This document shows positions 40,404 through 50,875 of a DNA stretch of 64,000 nt, in pieces. The stretch comes from CAWCTB01 sp963798275 (GTDB lineage Bacteria; Acidobacteriota; Terriglobia; Terriglobales; Acidobacteriaceae), in the NCBI GenBank assembly GCA_963798275.1, contig CAWCTB010000001.1, forward strand, positions 1 through 64,000. Reading direction: 5' to 3'. How positions within the stretch are numbered: the first letter of the stretch is position 1; every line of letters starts with the position of its first letter. A program made the position numbers and the translations under genes. The notes under the pieces were generated by a model, which did not search any database, was not told where the DNA came from, and worked only from the letters and a program-made list of their open reading frames with translations.

Positions 40404-41355
40404 CTAATCGAACAGCGAGTTGACGAAATCCTGGGCGTTAAAAGGCAGAAGGTCGCCGACCTTTTCGCCGACTCCGACGTAGCGCACCGGCAGACCAAGC
40501 TCCTTCGAGATGGCGACGACAATGCCTCCCTTGGCGGTGCCGTCCAGCTTCGTCAGCACGATTCCGGTGACCCCCGCCGACTGGGTAAACAGCCGAGCCT
40601 GCTGCAAGCCGTTCTGGCCCGTGGTGGCATCCATCACCAGCAAGGTCTCGTGGGGAGCCGTCGGTATAAAGCGTTGCGCGGTGCGGCGCATTTTCTCCAG
40701 CTCCGACATCAGGTTGCTCTTGGTGTGCAGCCGGCCGGCGGTATCGACGATGACGTAATCCGTATTGCGGGCCTTGGCGGCCTTCAGGGCGTCGAAGAGC
40801 ACAGCCGCGGGATCGCCGCCCGGCTTGTTCTTGATCACTTCGGTTCCGGTGCGGTCGCCCCAGATTTCCAGTTGTTCGATGGCCGCGGCGCGAAAGGTGT
40901 CTGCCGCCGCCAGCAAAACTGTTTTGCCCTGGGCGCGAAGCACGTGGGCGAGCTTCCCGATGGAGGTGGTCTTCCCGGTGCCGTTGACGCCGACCACCAG
41001 AATCACTTCGGGTTCGCCGTCAACTTTGGCGACCGGCTGCTTCTCAGCGGCGGTCAGAATGCCCAGCAGCTCTTCTTTCAGCACGCGCTTCAGTTCGCCC
41101 ACATCGCCGATCTGCTTGCGATCGACTTTGTCCCGCAACGTCTCCAGCAGAGCTCGTGGTCGTGGCCGTCCCGAGATCGGCACTGATCAACGTGGCTTCC
41201 AGTTCGTCCAGCGTGCCGCGATCGATTTCCTTGCGAAGTCCGACCGCATCTTCAATCCGTTCACTCAGGCTTTCACGCGTTCGCGTGACCGCCTCTTTCA
41301 TGCGGTCCAGAAAACTGGGTTGTTCTTCGACGCTGCCAAATAAGGTTTGAATCAT
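40404..41355 (-). CDS. ftsY: Signal recognition particle receptor FtsY (frame break)
   Basis: 316 residues after joining a break near 41154 (ISADLGTATTT, then ALLETLRDKV). It has the short N domain MIQTLFGSVEEQPSFLDRMKEAVTRTRESLSERIE and the NG GTPase elements VGVNGTGKTTSIGKLAH (G1), AADTFRAAAIEQL, DTAGRLHTKSNLMSEL (G3), TKLDGTAKGG (G4) and GVGEKVGDLLPF. FtsY docks SRP-ribosome complexes at SecYEG. It lacks the long acidic A domain of E. coli FtsY, as in many bacteria. It heads the likely ftsY-ribD-ribE transcription unit. Confidence 0.92.
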
Positions 41356-41537
41356 GTAAGAATCCGGTTCTCATGGCGATTTCGCTTGAGAGTGCGCTCC
41401 CTGCAGCGAATTCGCGATGAACTGCAAATCTTCATTATAGACAAGCGTCGCATCGTCGAACTGGAGCATCGCCACAGGCAGAGCGAATCCTGGCTGCGCT
41501 GAGATTCATCCAAAGCAGTTGTTGTCAGGAGGACGCA

Positions 41538-41789
41538 ATGGCAAAGTGCGAACACATCAAAGCGGTGAAACATACTGTCGCACCCCGCACCGCAGGCTGC
41601 GAGGAATGTGAGAAGACCGGACAGCGCTGGGTAGCGCTGCGCAAGTGTCTGGAGTGTGGCCATGTCGGCTGCTGCGATTCTTCGCCCGGCCGCCACGCCA
41701 ACCAGCACTTCAAAGAAACCGGCCACCCGGTCATGCAGGAGTTGGGCGGATCGTGGAACTGGTGCTACGCGCACGCGGAATACGTTTGA
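41538..41789 (+). CDS. UBP-type zinc finger protein
   Basis: An 83-residue protein that is essentially one zf-UBP domain: CEHI..., GCEECEKTGQRWVALRKCLECGHVGCCDSSPGRHANQHFKETGHPVMQEL, with a C-terminal WNWCYAHAEYV. The Cys/His pattern gives the zinc ligands. In eukaryotes this domain binds the ubiquitin C-terminus; the role of stand-alone bacterial versions is unknown. A good Shine-Dalgarno (AGGAGG) precedes ATG 41538. Confidence 0.85.
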   Translation: MAKCEHIKAVKHTVAPRTAGCEECEKTGQRWVALRKCLECGHVGCCDSSPGRHANQHFKETGHPVMQELGGSWNWCYAHAEYV

Positions 41790-41866
41790 CGCCCCCCGCG
41801 CGGCGGCTGACTGCTTTGTATACTGGTGACTCGCGTAGTCTCGCTTCTGTAGCTTTTTAAGGATGA

Positions 41867-44613
41867 ATGGCACTTCACTCTAGCGATTCCTGCCGGGCGC
41901 GCCGTGTCAGAAACCTCTTTACCCTCTGGCTCTTGCTCGGGCTCACCTGCGGTGTCCTCAGCGCACAGGTTCCTTCCCCCTGGGTCGACACCCAGCCGCT
42001 GGCTATCGACACCGGCGCCACCGGGCTCAAGCTGGTGCTTCGCCGCTTGCACACCACCGCGCGCCTGATGCACACCGCCGCGCATCCGGACGATGAAGAC
42101 GGCGGCATGCTGACTTTCGAAGCGCGCGGACACGGCGTCGAGGCGCTGCAGTTGACCCTGAATCGCGGCGAGGGCGGCCAGAACATGGTCGGCAGCAACC
42201 TGGGCGACGAGTTGGGAATCGTTCGAACCCTCGAACTGCTGGCGGCCGACCGCTACTACGGCGTCGAGCAGAGGTTTACCCGCGTCGCCGACTTCGGCTT
42301 CTCCAAGACAGCGCAGGAGACCTTCGCCAAGTGGCAAGGACACGACGTCGCCCTCGGCGATATGGTGCGCGTCATTCGCACCTTTCGTCCCGATGTAATC
42401 TGTACACGCTTTCGCGGCGACTCGCGCGACGGGCATGGCAATCACCAGGCCTCTGGGATCCTGACCCGCGAGGCGTTTCGCGCGGCGGCCGATCCCACCC
42501 GCTTTCCCGAGCAAATTCGCCAAGGCCTGCTGCCCTGGCAGGCAAAGAAACTGTACATGGACAACGTTCGCTCCGACGAGGACTGGAACGTTGAACTGGA
42601 GACCTCGCAGAACGATCCCGTTGCTGGGCGAGCCGTACGTGCAGTTCGCCTTCAAGGGCCTGCAGCATCAGCTATCGCAGGGCGCCGGTTCCTGGCACCT
42701 CACGGAGGGACGCCGCACCAGTTACTACAAGCTGATCGACTCGGCATTGCCGGGCAACCCGGTCAACAACGTCCATGAAAAGGATTTCTTCGACGGCATC
42801 GACACTTCTCTGCTTGGGTTGGCTTTGCGTCTGGGGCCGGATGCGGCAAAGGTTCCGTGGTTACATTCCGAGCTCGAAGCGATCGCGAAGACCGTCGACG
42901 AAGCGAGCGCGGCCGCGGAGAAGGATCCGCAGAGCGCGGCCCAGCCGCTGCTGCGTGGACTCAAACTCGATCGCGACTTGATCGCAAGAGTAGAAACCTC
43001 AACCCTGAGCGCGATCGAGAGAGACGACCTGCTGACCCAGCTTCGCTCCAAGCAGGAACAGTTCGAGCAAGCCGCAAACCTTGCCCTCAGTCTGGAACTG
43101 GGCGCGGGCCCGGGCACCCCCGATGGACGCCCGATGGCCGAGGAGTTCGCCACGTCTTCCAACGGCGATGTTCTGGCGGCGGTGATCACGGCAGGGAAGT
43201 CGTTCCTGCTGGTGGCTAAGTTTCACAATGGCAGCAGTTCCGCCCTCAACGTAAAGCAGCTCGCACTCGACGTTCCCAAGGGATGGAAGTCGGAGCTGTT
43301 CATGGACAAAGTTCCGGCAGTCATTGCGCCGGGTGATGGGTGCTCGATCATGTTCCGCGTCACACCGCCGGCCGATGCGCAACTCACCAAGGCGTACTTC
43401 CATCGCAACGATCCTGAGACCGACTCCGTGTACCAGATCGACGAGCCGGAATACGCGACACTGTCGCTGCCGCCGCCTCCCGTCAGGGCGCGACTGGTGT
43501 ACACCGTGCATGGCGAAGAAGGCGTAATTCGCGCGGTTGCGCGCACCCCTTTGCACGACGTGCACGGCAATAGCCTGGTCGATGCCGCTTTCCGTGGTGC
43601 CGCCCTTTTCCGTGCAGACCTCGCCCACCACGCAGATCATCCCTGCCGGGCCGAACCCGTCATCTGCCCTCAACGTCGTAGTGCGTTCCACTGCCGACCA
43701 CGCCACCGCAGATGTCCGCACCAACCTACCGGCGGGATGGAAAGCGGAGCCGGCGGCCGCCACCATCGATTTCACCAAGCCGGGCGAGCATGGTTCCGAG
43801 TTCAGGGTGCTGCCCGATGGCGCGCCGGAGGGCCGGTATCGCGTCTCGGCTGTGGTGCAGGGTGGCGAGGACCTGTATACCGAGGGCTACAGCCTGGTGA
43901 CGCGTCCTGACATCGGAGGCTTCTTCTACTATCAGCCGGCCACGCAACGCACCGGCATCGTCAATGTCAAAGTCCCGGAAGGCTTGCGGGTGGGCTACAT
44001 CATGGGCGCGGGCGACGACATCCCCACCGTGCTGCGGCAGGTCGGTATCGACGTCAGCTTGCTGACTCCCGAGGAGGTGGAACGTGGCGATCTGAGCCGC
44101 TACGGAACCATTGTGCTGGGCATTCGCGCGTATGACACCCGGGACGACGTGAAGAAGAACAATCAGCGGCTGCTCGATTACGTGAAGAATGGCGGAACGC
44201 TCCTGGTGCAGTACAACACCAACCCGTCGCAGTTCAATTCCGGAAACTTCACACCCTATCCAGCCGACCTCAGCCGCGAGCGCGTGACCGTAGAAGATGC
44301 CCCCGTCACGCTGCTGCAGCCGGAGAACCCGCTCTTCCACTATCCCAACCAGATCACGCAGCGCGATTTCGAGGGTTGGGTGCAGGAACGCGGCCTGTAT
44401 TTCATGGACCACTGGGATGACCACTACAGTGCGCTGCTGGCGTCGAACGATCCCGGCGAGCCGCCGCAGAAGGGCGGTTTGCTGGTGGCGCAGTATGGCA
44501 AGGGAACTTACATCTACACCGGATACGCGTTCTTTCGGCAGTTGCCGTTCGGAGTGCCAGGCGCCATTCGCCTGTACGTCAACCTGCTGAGCGTGGGACA
44601 TGGTCCAAAATGA
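41867..44613 (+). CDS. Secreted PIG-L/LmbE-family deacetylase, large multi-domain (two frame breaks)
   Basis: 914 residues after joining breaks near 42617 (TSQND, then PLLGEPYVQF) and 43581 (NSLV, then MPLSVVPPF). A signal peptide follows the start (LFTLWLLLGLTCGVLSA). The PIG-L domain has HTAAHPDDEDGGML (zinc AHPDD), LNRGEGGQNMVGS and RGDSRDGHGNHQASG. The middle holds alpha-galactosidase/NPCBM-like beta domains. The C-terminal ~250 residues (LRVGYIMGAGDDIPTVLRQVGIDV, then YGTIVLGIRAYDTRDDV) resemble a ThuA/GATase-like fold. Members of this family are de-N-acetylases acting on amino sugars; the long secreted form suggests exopolysaccharide or glycan processing. It overlaps the following permease by 14 nt. 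Confidence 0.82.
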
Positions 44614-46070
44614 GCGGGTCCAACAGCCCGAGCTGATTCGCGGTGTCGGCTTCGTTCAGGCCACAACGCTGAACATGATCGACATGATCGGCGTTGGACC
44701 GTTCATTACCATTCCCCTCATCATCAGCGCAGCCGGCGGCCCGCAGGCCATGCTGGGCTGGATCTTCGGCGCGCTCTTCGCTCTTTCTGACGGGCTGGTG
44801 TGGGCCGAACTGGGTGCCGCCATGCCCAACGCCGGTGGCTCCTACCAATACCTGAAGGAGATCTATGGCCCCAAGACCTGGGGACGCCTGCTCTCCTTTC
44901 TCTTCATCTGGCAGTTGTCGTTCAGTGCGCCGCTGTCGATCGCTTCCGGCTGCATCGGCCTGGCCGATTACGCGTCGTATCTCTGGCCGCCGCTGGACCA
45001 CACCTTGCTCGCGCACACTTTCAGGCTGGGGCTTCCCATGGTGGGCGACCTTGAGGTGCGAGTGCTGCTGAAGGTGAGCACCTTCCTTGCCATGGCGACC
45101 TGCGGCTTCGTCGTGTTGCTGCTGTACCGTCGCATCACCGCCGTCGGGAAGCTTGCCGAGTTGCTCTGGGTGGGCGTTGCCATCGCACTGGTCTGGATCA
45201 TCGCCGCCGGGATTTCGCATTTCAGTCCCGCGCGTGCCTTCGATTTTCCGCCGGGAGCATTTCATCTATCGCGCGGGTTCCTGTTCGGCATGGGCTCGGC
45301 CATGCTGATCGCGACCTATGATTATTGGGGCTACTACAACGTCTGCTTTCTGGGCGGGGAGGTGAAGGACCCCGGCCGCACGATTCCGCGCGCGCTCATC
45401 ATTTCGATCTTTGCCGTGGCGGCCATCTACATCGTGATGAACATCAGCGTGCTGGGCGTCATGCCCTGGCGCGAGCTGATGCAGTACGCCCATGGGCAGA
45501 ACAGTTTCGTGATGTCGGTCTTCATGCAGCGAATCTACGGAAACTGGGCCGGCCGGTTCATCGCGGCGCTCATCATCTGGACCGCGTTTGCGTCGGTCTT
45601 TTCGCTGCTGCTGGGATACTCGCGCGTGCCCTATGCCGCCGCCCTGGATGGCAATTACTTCCGCGTTTTCGCACGCGTGCATCCAACGCATCGCTTCCCA
45701 ACCGTCTCGTTGCTGGCCCTTGGAGGTGTGGCTACGCTCTTCTGCCTGCTGCGGCTGGGCGACGTGATCGCCGCGCTGGTGGTCATTCGGATCACGCTGC
45801 AATTCCTGGTGCAGGCGATCGGGGTCATCGTGCTTGCGCAGGCGACAGCCCAGCCTGCCCCGGCCCTTCCGCATGTGGTTCTATCCGGTGCCGGCCCTGC
45901 TTGCCATAGCAGGCTTCGCTTACATCGTGGTGGTTCGCACCAACTCGCTGCGCGAACTGCGGTATGCTGCGGTGATCCTGTTGGCAGGGTTGGCGGCTTA
46001 CATGCTTCGTTCGTGGCGAAAACGGGAATGGCCCTTCCCCACACCATCGAGTTCGGAGGTGGCGCGGTGA
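44600..46070 (+). CDS. APC-superfamily amino acid permease (frame break)
   Basis: 489 residues after joining a break near 45836 (GVIVL, then RRRQPSLPRPFRMWFYPVPAL). The start is NMIDMIGVGPFITIPLII, the conserved TM1 of APC transporters, followed by ~12 helices including WAELGAAMPNAGGSYQYLKEIYGPKTWGRL. Typical substrates are amino acids or polyamines. The gene starts 14 nt inside the preceding deacetylase gene, so translation is coupled. The deacetylase/permease pairing suggests salvage of products from extracellular glycan or peptide processing. That is inference. Confidence 0.85.
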
Positions 46071-46178
46071 CCAACACTCGAGTGCGGTTTGTCCCAACCG
46101 CCAAGCGTCAGGCCACGGTTAGGACTCGCTTGCCGCTCTTATTGCTTACCTTTGCCGCGGACTGCTGTCTGATTCCCG

Positions 46179-47537
46179 ATGGCGACCCGAGGACCATGGC
46201 CGGAACCACTGCGCCCGATTGTCGCCGCCCCGCCACCAGCGGTGGTGACTAAGGCGCACTACCGCATGCCAGAATTCGACTCCATCACCGACCTCCCGCC
46301 GATCGTTCCTGTGCGACGAGGCAGCATCCTCGGCCCATTGCGCGAGCCCCTGTTCCGCAGCCTGTGGATTGCCGCCGTGGTCAGCTACACCGGCTCATGG
46401 ATGCAGAACGTCGGCGCCGGATGGCTGATGACCTCGCTTACCCTGTCGCCCTTGATGGTCGCCCTGGTGCAGGCGGCCAACAGCGTAGCGGTATTGCTGG
46501 TCATGCTTCCGGCGGGAGCCATTGCCGACGTGGTCGATCGCCGCAAACTGCTGCTCTTCACCCAGACCTGGATGGTGCTTGCGGCCGCCACTCTCGGCGG
46601 GCTGACGCTTGCGGGGTTGGTAACGCCGCCGCTTCTCCTCCTGTGCACGTTCCTGATGGGATTCGGGGCCGTACTCAACGATCCGGCATGGCAGGCGATC
46701 ACCCCCGAGGTCGTCTCACACGAGCACTTCGCCTCCGGCATCGCGCTGAATTCCGCGGGGTACAACGTGGCGCGCGCCATTGGCCCGGCGCTGGGCGGGT
46801 TGGTGATTGCCGCTACCAGTTCCGGCATCGCGTTCCTGTTGAATGCAGTCTCCTTCTTCGGTGTCATCTACTTCCTTTACCGCTGGAAGCGCAGACCGGG
46901 ACGTTCGAGTTGGCACGTGGGCCACATGTTCCGCGCCATGTTTGAAGGCATACGCTACCTGCAGCGCTCAGAGAACATGCGGGCCGTCCTGGTTAGAAGC
47001 GTAGTCTTCAGCATCTCCGCCGGTGCCCTGCCCGCGCTGCTGCCGTTGCTGGCTCACCCCTACGGATCGCAGGGCTATGGCGTGCTGTTGGGCGTCTTCG
47101 GGCTGGGAGCGCTCGTCGGGGCGACGGTATTGCCTCACCTGCGCCGCATGATGTCCGTCGATGTGCTGGTCGCGAGCGCCACCCTGATATTCGGCTTGAC
47201 CACCTATGCCGCCGGACGCTGGCAAACATTCCTGGTACTAGCCATGGCCATGCTGGTCGGCGGAATCGCCTGGATCCAGATCCTCGCCAGCCTGAATGTA
47301 TCCGCCCAAACCATGTCGCCGGCGCACATGCGCGCCCGGGCCATTTCCATGTATCTGCTGGTACTGCAGGGCGGATTTGCCGGCGGCGCCGCGCTCTGGG
47401 GAGCCGTGGCCGAGCGCTACGGAATCGATCGCTCCTTGAAGTACGCGGCCCTGGGTCTGGTCGCTGGGATCGCATTTTCCGCCTGGTTCAAGCTGCATCC
47501 CGTACAAATCCAGCCAACCACCGTCGGGATGGACTAG
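46179..47537 (+). CDS. MFS transporter, EntS-like
   Basis: 452 residues (ATG 46179; ATG 46266 gives a 423-residue form whose homology begins at once). Twelve helices are visible: FRSLWIAAVVSYTGSWMQNVGAGWLM, AIADVVDRRKLLL (the MFS loop 2-3 motif), FLMGFGAVLNDPAWQAITPEVV, NSAGYNVARAIGPALGGLVI and others. This matches the DUF894/EntS type of exporters, which includes enterobactin exporters. The substrate is unknown. Confidence 0.85.
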   Translation: MATRGPWPEPLRPIVAAPPPAVVTKAHYRMPEFDSITDLPPIVPVRRGSILGPLREPLFRSLWIAAVVSYTGSWMQNVGAGWLMTSLTLSPLMVALVQAANSVAVLLVMLPAGAIADVVDRRKLLLFTQTWMVLAAATLGGLTLAGLVTPPLLLLCTFLMGFGAVLNDPAWQAITPEVVSHEHFASGIALNSAGYNVARAIGPALGGLVIAATSSGIAFLLNAVSFFGVIYFLYRWKRRPGRSSWHVGHMFRAMFEGIRYLQRSENMRAVLVRSVVFSISAGALPALLPLLAHPYGSQGYGVLLGVFGLGALVGATVLPHLRRMMSVDVLVASATLIFGLTTYAAGRWQTFLVLAMAMLVGGIAWIQILASLNVSAQTMSPAHMRARAISMYLLVLQGGFAGGAALWGAVAERYGIDRSLKYAALGLVAGIAFSAWFKLHPVQIQPTTVGMD

Positions 47538-47588
47538 AATGGCTTCCGTTTCCCATAGGATTCGACACATTCTCATGAAGGAGATGGC

Positions 47589-48146
47589 ATGAAGACACGG
47601 GTACTGATAGGAACTCTGCTGTTGGCGATTTGTACGGTGGGCGCGGCCATCGCGCAAGAAAAAGCGACCATGACCTCGGTTCTCACCGACGAGTTGAAGC
47701 AAGTCGAGAAGGAAGTGATCCCCGCGGCCGAAGCGATGCCTGACGACAAATTCAACTTCGCTCCCACCAGCCCGGGCGACTTCAAGGGCGTTCGCACATT
47801 CGCCCTGCAGGTGAAGCACATTGCCGTCGCGAATTATGCAATAGGCGCAGCGATCCTCGGTGAAAAGCCTCCCGTCCCTCTGACCGGTCCCAATGGCCCC
47901 CAGAACATCACATCCAAAGCCGACATCATCAAGTTTTTGAAGGACTCGTATGCCTACGCCGACAAGGCAGTGGACAGCGTGAATGAGAGCAACGCGTATG
48001 CGCCAATCAAGAGCCCGTTTGGCGACCACACGACCAATCGACTGGCGCTGTCGATCGGCATCCTCTCCCATCCGTGGGATCACTACGGACAGATGGTCGA
48101 GTACCTGCGCATGAATGCGATCATTCCGCCGGCCAGCAGAAAGTAG
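47589..48146 (+). CDS. DinB-family protein with signal peptide
   Basis: 185 residues. MKTRVLIGTLLLAICTVGAAIAQ is a signal peptide, so unlike the copy at 23.6 kb this DinB-type helical bundle is exported. TFALQVKHIAVANYAIGAAILG and SIGILSHPWDHYGQMVEYLRM provide the first metal His and the later HxxxH-like pair (HPWDHYGQ). Exported DinB proteins are common in Acidobacteria-like genomes, and their role is unknown. A GGAG Shine-Dalgarno lies before ATG 47589. Confidence 0.8.
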   Translation: MKTRVLIGTLLLAICTVGAAIAQEKATMTSVLTDELKQVEKEVIPAAEAMPDDKFNFAPTSPGDFKGVRTFALQVKHIAVANYAIGAAILGEKPPVPLTGPNGPQNITSKADIIKFLKDSYAYADKAVDSVNESNAYAPIKSPFGDHTTNRLALSIGILSHPWDHYGQMVEYLRMNAIIPPASRK

Positions 48147-48372
48147 CGCTCGCTGAGAGGATGAGTGTTGAACCTGGGCGCGATTCGTCGCGCCCTCGCT
48201 TGGTCTGCGGCAATCGCAGATCGCTGCGCTTGCCGCCGAAACGCCACCCGAATCCTGATCACCGAGCCTTCGTGCGCAAAGCCTGTGAGCAACGCCGTCG
48301 CCTGGCCGGGCATTGCAAAATCCTGCAGACAAGCGATAATTAAAGATTGGGGTTTGCTCCATGAGAGGCTGA
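48147..48372. other. Short intergenic stretch; no gene seen
   Basis: 226 bp separate the DinB gene from the GT21 gene. Open frames here have no coding character. 'GATAATTAAAGATTGG' near 48335 is AT-rich and might include promoter elements for the downstream glycosyltransferase. Confidence 0.35.
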
Positions 48373-49545
48373 ATGGGTTTGTGGTTCGCGAAATATATCA
48401 TCCTCGGCGTCGCCGGTATTCCCTTTATCTATTACGTTCTCGCGATATTCAGTTCGTGGCGTTTCTTTCGCTCGTCCTCCTCGCAGCCACAGGGTGACCC
48501 GCAATTTACCCCGCCGCTCAGCATTCTTAAGCCGGTACGAGGCCTCGATCCCGACGCGTACGAGAACTTCGCCAGCTTCTGCCGGCTGGACTATCCCGAA
48601 TACGAAATCCTGTTTTGCGTTGGCGACGACACCGATCCGGTTCTGCCGGTCATCGAAAAGATCAGTCGCGACTTTCCCAACCGCCGGATCAGAGTGCTTT
48701 ATGGTTCGGGCCGCAACGCCACCAACGACAAGGTGGCGAAGCTGGAGCGGCTTACCCGCGAGGCACAATATGACATTCTGGTCATTAACGACAGCGATGT
48801 CCGTGCTGACGCCAATTACCTGCACATGATCGTGGCCCCTCTCGCCGATCCCAAAGTGGGGGCCGTAACCTGCTTCTACCTTCCCACCGACGAGAAGACC
48901 CTGGTTCAAAACCTGCAGGCAATCGGTATGCTTTCCGATTTCTACGTGGGGATTCTGGTCGCATGGCAGTTGGATGGCGTGAAGTTCGCACTCGGACCCA
49001 CCATTGCCACGCGCCGGGAACGCCTCGCGGCCTTCGGAGGTTACCAGGCAATCGAGAACCGCCCCGCCGATGATCTGTTGGTAGGCCGCCTGATTGCCGA
49101 GCAAGGTTACGAGGTAAGGCTCCTGCCTTCCTCCATAAAGACCGTGGCCGATTACCGGTCGATGCGCGACCTGCTTTACAAGCGCCTGCGCTGGATCGTG
49201 GTGATGCGCCACATGCGGCCGTGGGGCCATCTCGGCCTGATCTTCACCCTGGGGCTTCCCTGGGCCCTGGCGGCCGTCGCCGTAAACCCGACTGTCGCCG
49301 TAGCGGTGGGCTACCTGGGCGCTTACTTCGGCCTGCGCGTCGCTATGACATGGATGGTCGGGGCCTGGGGACTCAAGCAACGATTTCCCTGGAAGAAGAC
49401 GCTCCTCATACCGCTGTGGGACGCCATCGCATCGGCGATCTGGCTGGCCAGCTTTACCCGCAATACTATCCGCTGGCGCGACCACGACTACTACATTCGC
49501 GACGGCGAACTGGTGCCCGTGGCTCTGACCCCGGCCTCCGACTAA
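48373..49545 (+). CDS. Family 21 glycosyltransferase (ceramide glucosyltransferase/HpnI-like)
   Basis: 390 residues. An N-terminal helix precedes PPLSILKPVRGLDPDAYENFASFCRLDYPEYEILFCVGD, the conserved opening of ceramide-glucosyltransferase-type enzymes. DSDVRADANYL holds the metal-binding acidic motif, then GVKFALGPTIATRRERLAAFGGY, NRPADDLLVGRLI and RLRWIVVMRHMRP (the (Q/R)xxRW-like element). C-terminal helices follow. Relatives glucosylate ceramide or add N-acetylglucosamine to bacteriohopanetetrol (HpnI). No hopanoid cluster is visible, so the lipid acceptor is unknown. It faces sqdB, with 28 bp between stops. Confidence 0.82.
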   Translation: MGLWFAKYIILGVAGIPFIYYVLAIFSSWRFFRSSSSQPQGDPQFTPPLSILKPVRGLDPDAYENFASFCRLDYPEYEILFCVGDDTDPVLPVIEKISRDFPNRRIRVLYGSGRNATNDKVAKLERLTREAQYDILVINDSDVRADANYLHMIVAPLADPKVGAVTCFYLPTDEKTLVQNLQAIGMLSDFYVGILVAWQLDGVKFALGPTIATRRERLAAFGGYQAIENRPADDLLVGRLIAEQGYEVRLLPSSIKTVADYRSMRDLLYKRLRWIVVMRHMRPWGHLGLIFTLGLPWALAAVAVNPTVAVAVGYLGAYFGLRVAMTWMVGAWGLKQRFPWKKTLLIPLWDAIASAIWLASFTRNTIRWRDHDYYIRDGELVPVALTPASD

Positions 49546-49573
49546 CCACCAAGCGGCCAACCGCCCAGATTCT

Positions 49574-50788
49574 TCACACCAGGCTCTTGTCCAGTACCGG
49601 TTGCAAGGCAGGCTTTCCTGCCTGCCGATCGTTCCGCGCGTTTCGCCAGTTCACCTGCGGCAGGAACTGCGATACATCGATGCGGTCACGATATCGGACT
49701 GCGATGTTGATGAGCGAGTCTAAAAGCGAATTGGAAAGCACATGTGGCTTCAGCCCCAGATCGATCAGTTTGGTGTGCTTTGCGTTGTAATAGTGTTCCT
49801 CGGCTTCAACCCGCGGGTCTGTGAGATGCTCGATCGCGACCTTAAGCCCCATCTCTTGCCCGATCTTCTGTACCATCTGCGCCAGATCGAGCACGCTGAA
49901 CTGCTCCGTAAATTGATTGAATACCCGGAATTCGCCCGGCTTCGCGGGATTGAGGCAGGCGATCTCGATGCAGCGTACCGTGTCCCGGATATCCAGAAAG
50001 CCGCGCGTCTGGCCGCCTTTTCCGTACACCGTGAGCGGATACCCAAGCGCCGCCTGGGCGCAGAAGCGATTCAAAACGGTCCCGAACACCTCGTCGTAGT
50101 CGAAGCGATTGATGAGGGCCTCGTCGAGCACAACTTCGTCGGTCACCGTCCCGTAGACGACGCCCTGGTTCAGATCGGTCGCACGAATCCCCCAGATCTT
50201 GCAGGCGAAGGCAATGTTATGGCTGTCATGCACCTTGGAAAGGTGATAGAAGGAGCCGGCCTGCTTGGGGAAGGGAAGCACATCCTTGCGGCCATTGTGC
50301 TCGATGGTGATGTAGCCTTCCTCGATGTCGATGTTGGGCGTGCCGTATTCGCCCATCGTGCCCAGTTTCACCAGGTGACAATCGGGCGCAAATTCCCGGA
50401 TCGCATACAGCAGGTTCAACGTCCCGGTGACGTTGTTCATCTGCGTGTAAACCGCGTGCTTGCGGTCAATCATGGAATACGGAGCGGACCGTTGCTCGGC
50501 GAAGTGGATGATCGCGTCAGGCTGATAGCTGCTGACTACGGAAGACAAGAACTCGTAGTCGGTAACGTCGCCCACCAAGGAGTCGACGGTCTTTCCGGTG
50601 AGCTGCTGCCAGACATTCAGCCGCTCAGCAAGCGGTCGAATCGGAGTCAGGGTTTGTGCTCCGAGTTCGTGGTCCCACTGGCGACGCACGAAGCTATCGA
50701 CGACTGCAATGGAGTGGCCCCTGGCGGATAGATAAAGCGCCGTTGGCCAACCGCAGTAGCCGTCGCCCCCAAGCACGATAATTCTCAT
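49574..50788 (-). CDS. sqdB: UDP-sulfoquinovose synthase
   Basis: 404 residues from ATG 50788, preceded by a good GAGGAGAA ribosome binding site. This extended short-chain dehydrogenase shows the SQD1/SqdB hallmarks: MRIIVLGGDGYCGWPTALYLS (NAD-binding GGDGYCGW), RRQWDHELGAQTLTPI, HFAEQRSAPYSMIDRKHAVYTQ, LGTMGEYGTPNIDIEEGYI, SFYHLSKVHDSHNI with the YxxxK catalytic pair, and TVYGKGGQTRGFLDI. It adds sulfite to UDP-glucose to make UDP-sulfoquinovose. In phototrophs this feeds sulfolipid SQDG; in non-phototrophs it feeds sulfolipid or sulfoglycan synthesis. The partner SqdX is not recognised here. Confidence 0.92.
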   Translation of the reverse strand: MRIIVLGGDGYCGWPTALYLSARGHSIAVVDSFVRRQWDHELGAQTLTPIRPLAERLNVWQQLTGKTVDSLVGDVTDYEFLSSVVSSYQPDAIIHFAEQRSAPYSMIDRKHAVYTQMNNVTGTLNLLYAIREFAPDCHLVKLGTMGEYGTPNIDIEEGYITIEHNGRKDVLPFPKQAGSFYHLSKVHDSHNIAFACKIWGIRATDLNQGVVYGTVTDEVVLDEALINRFDYDEVFGTVLNRFCAQAALGYPLTVYGKGGQTRGFLDIRDTVRCIEIACLNPAKPGEFRVFNQFTEQFSVLDLAQMVQKIGQEMGLKVAIEHLTDPRVEAEEHYYNAKHTKLIDLGLKPHVLSNSLLDSLINIAVRYRDRIDVSQFLPQVNWRNARNDRQAGKPALQPVLDKSLV

Positions 50789-50875
50789 GTTCTTCTCCTC
50801 GAAGCTCGATTGATTCGATGATCCTTGCACTGTACTGCTGAACTTTTTGTTGTCTTGCCCGTGTGGGCCGTCAAA

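Noticed and set aside
48340..49560. 406-residue antisense frame over the GT21 gene
   Set aside because: It mirrors the glycosyltransferase gene, whose motifs are clear; the antisense product has no features.
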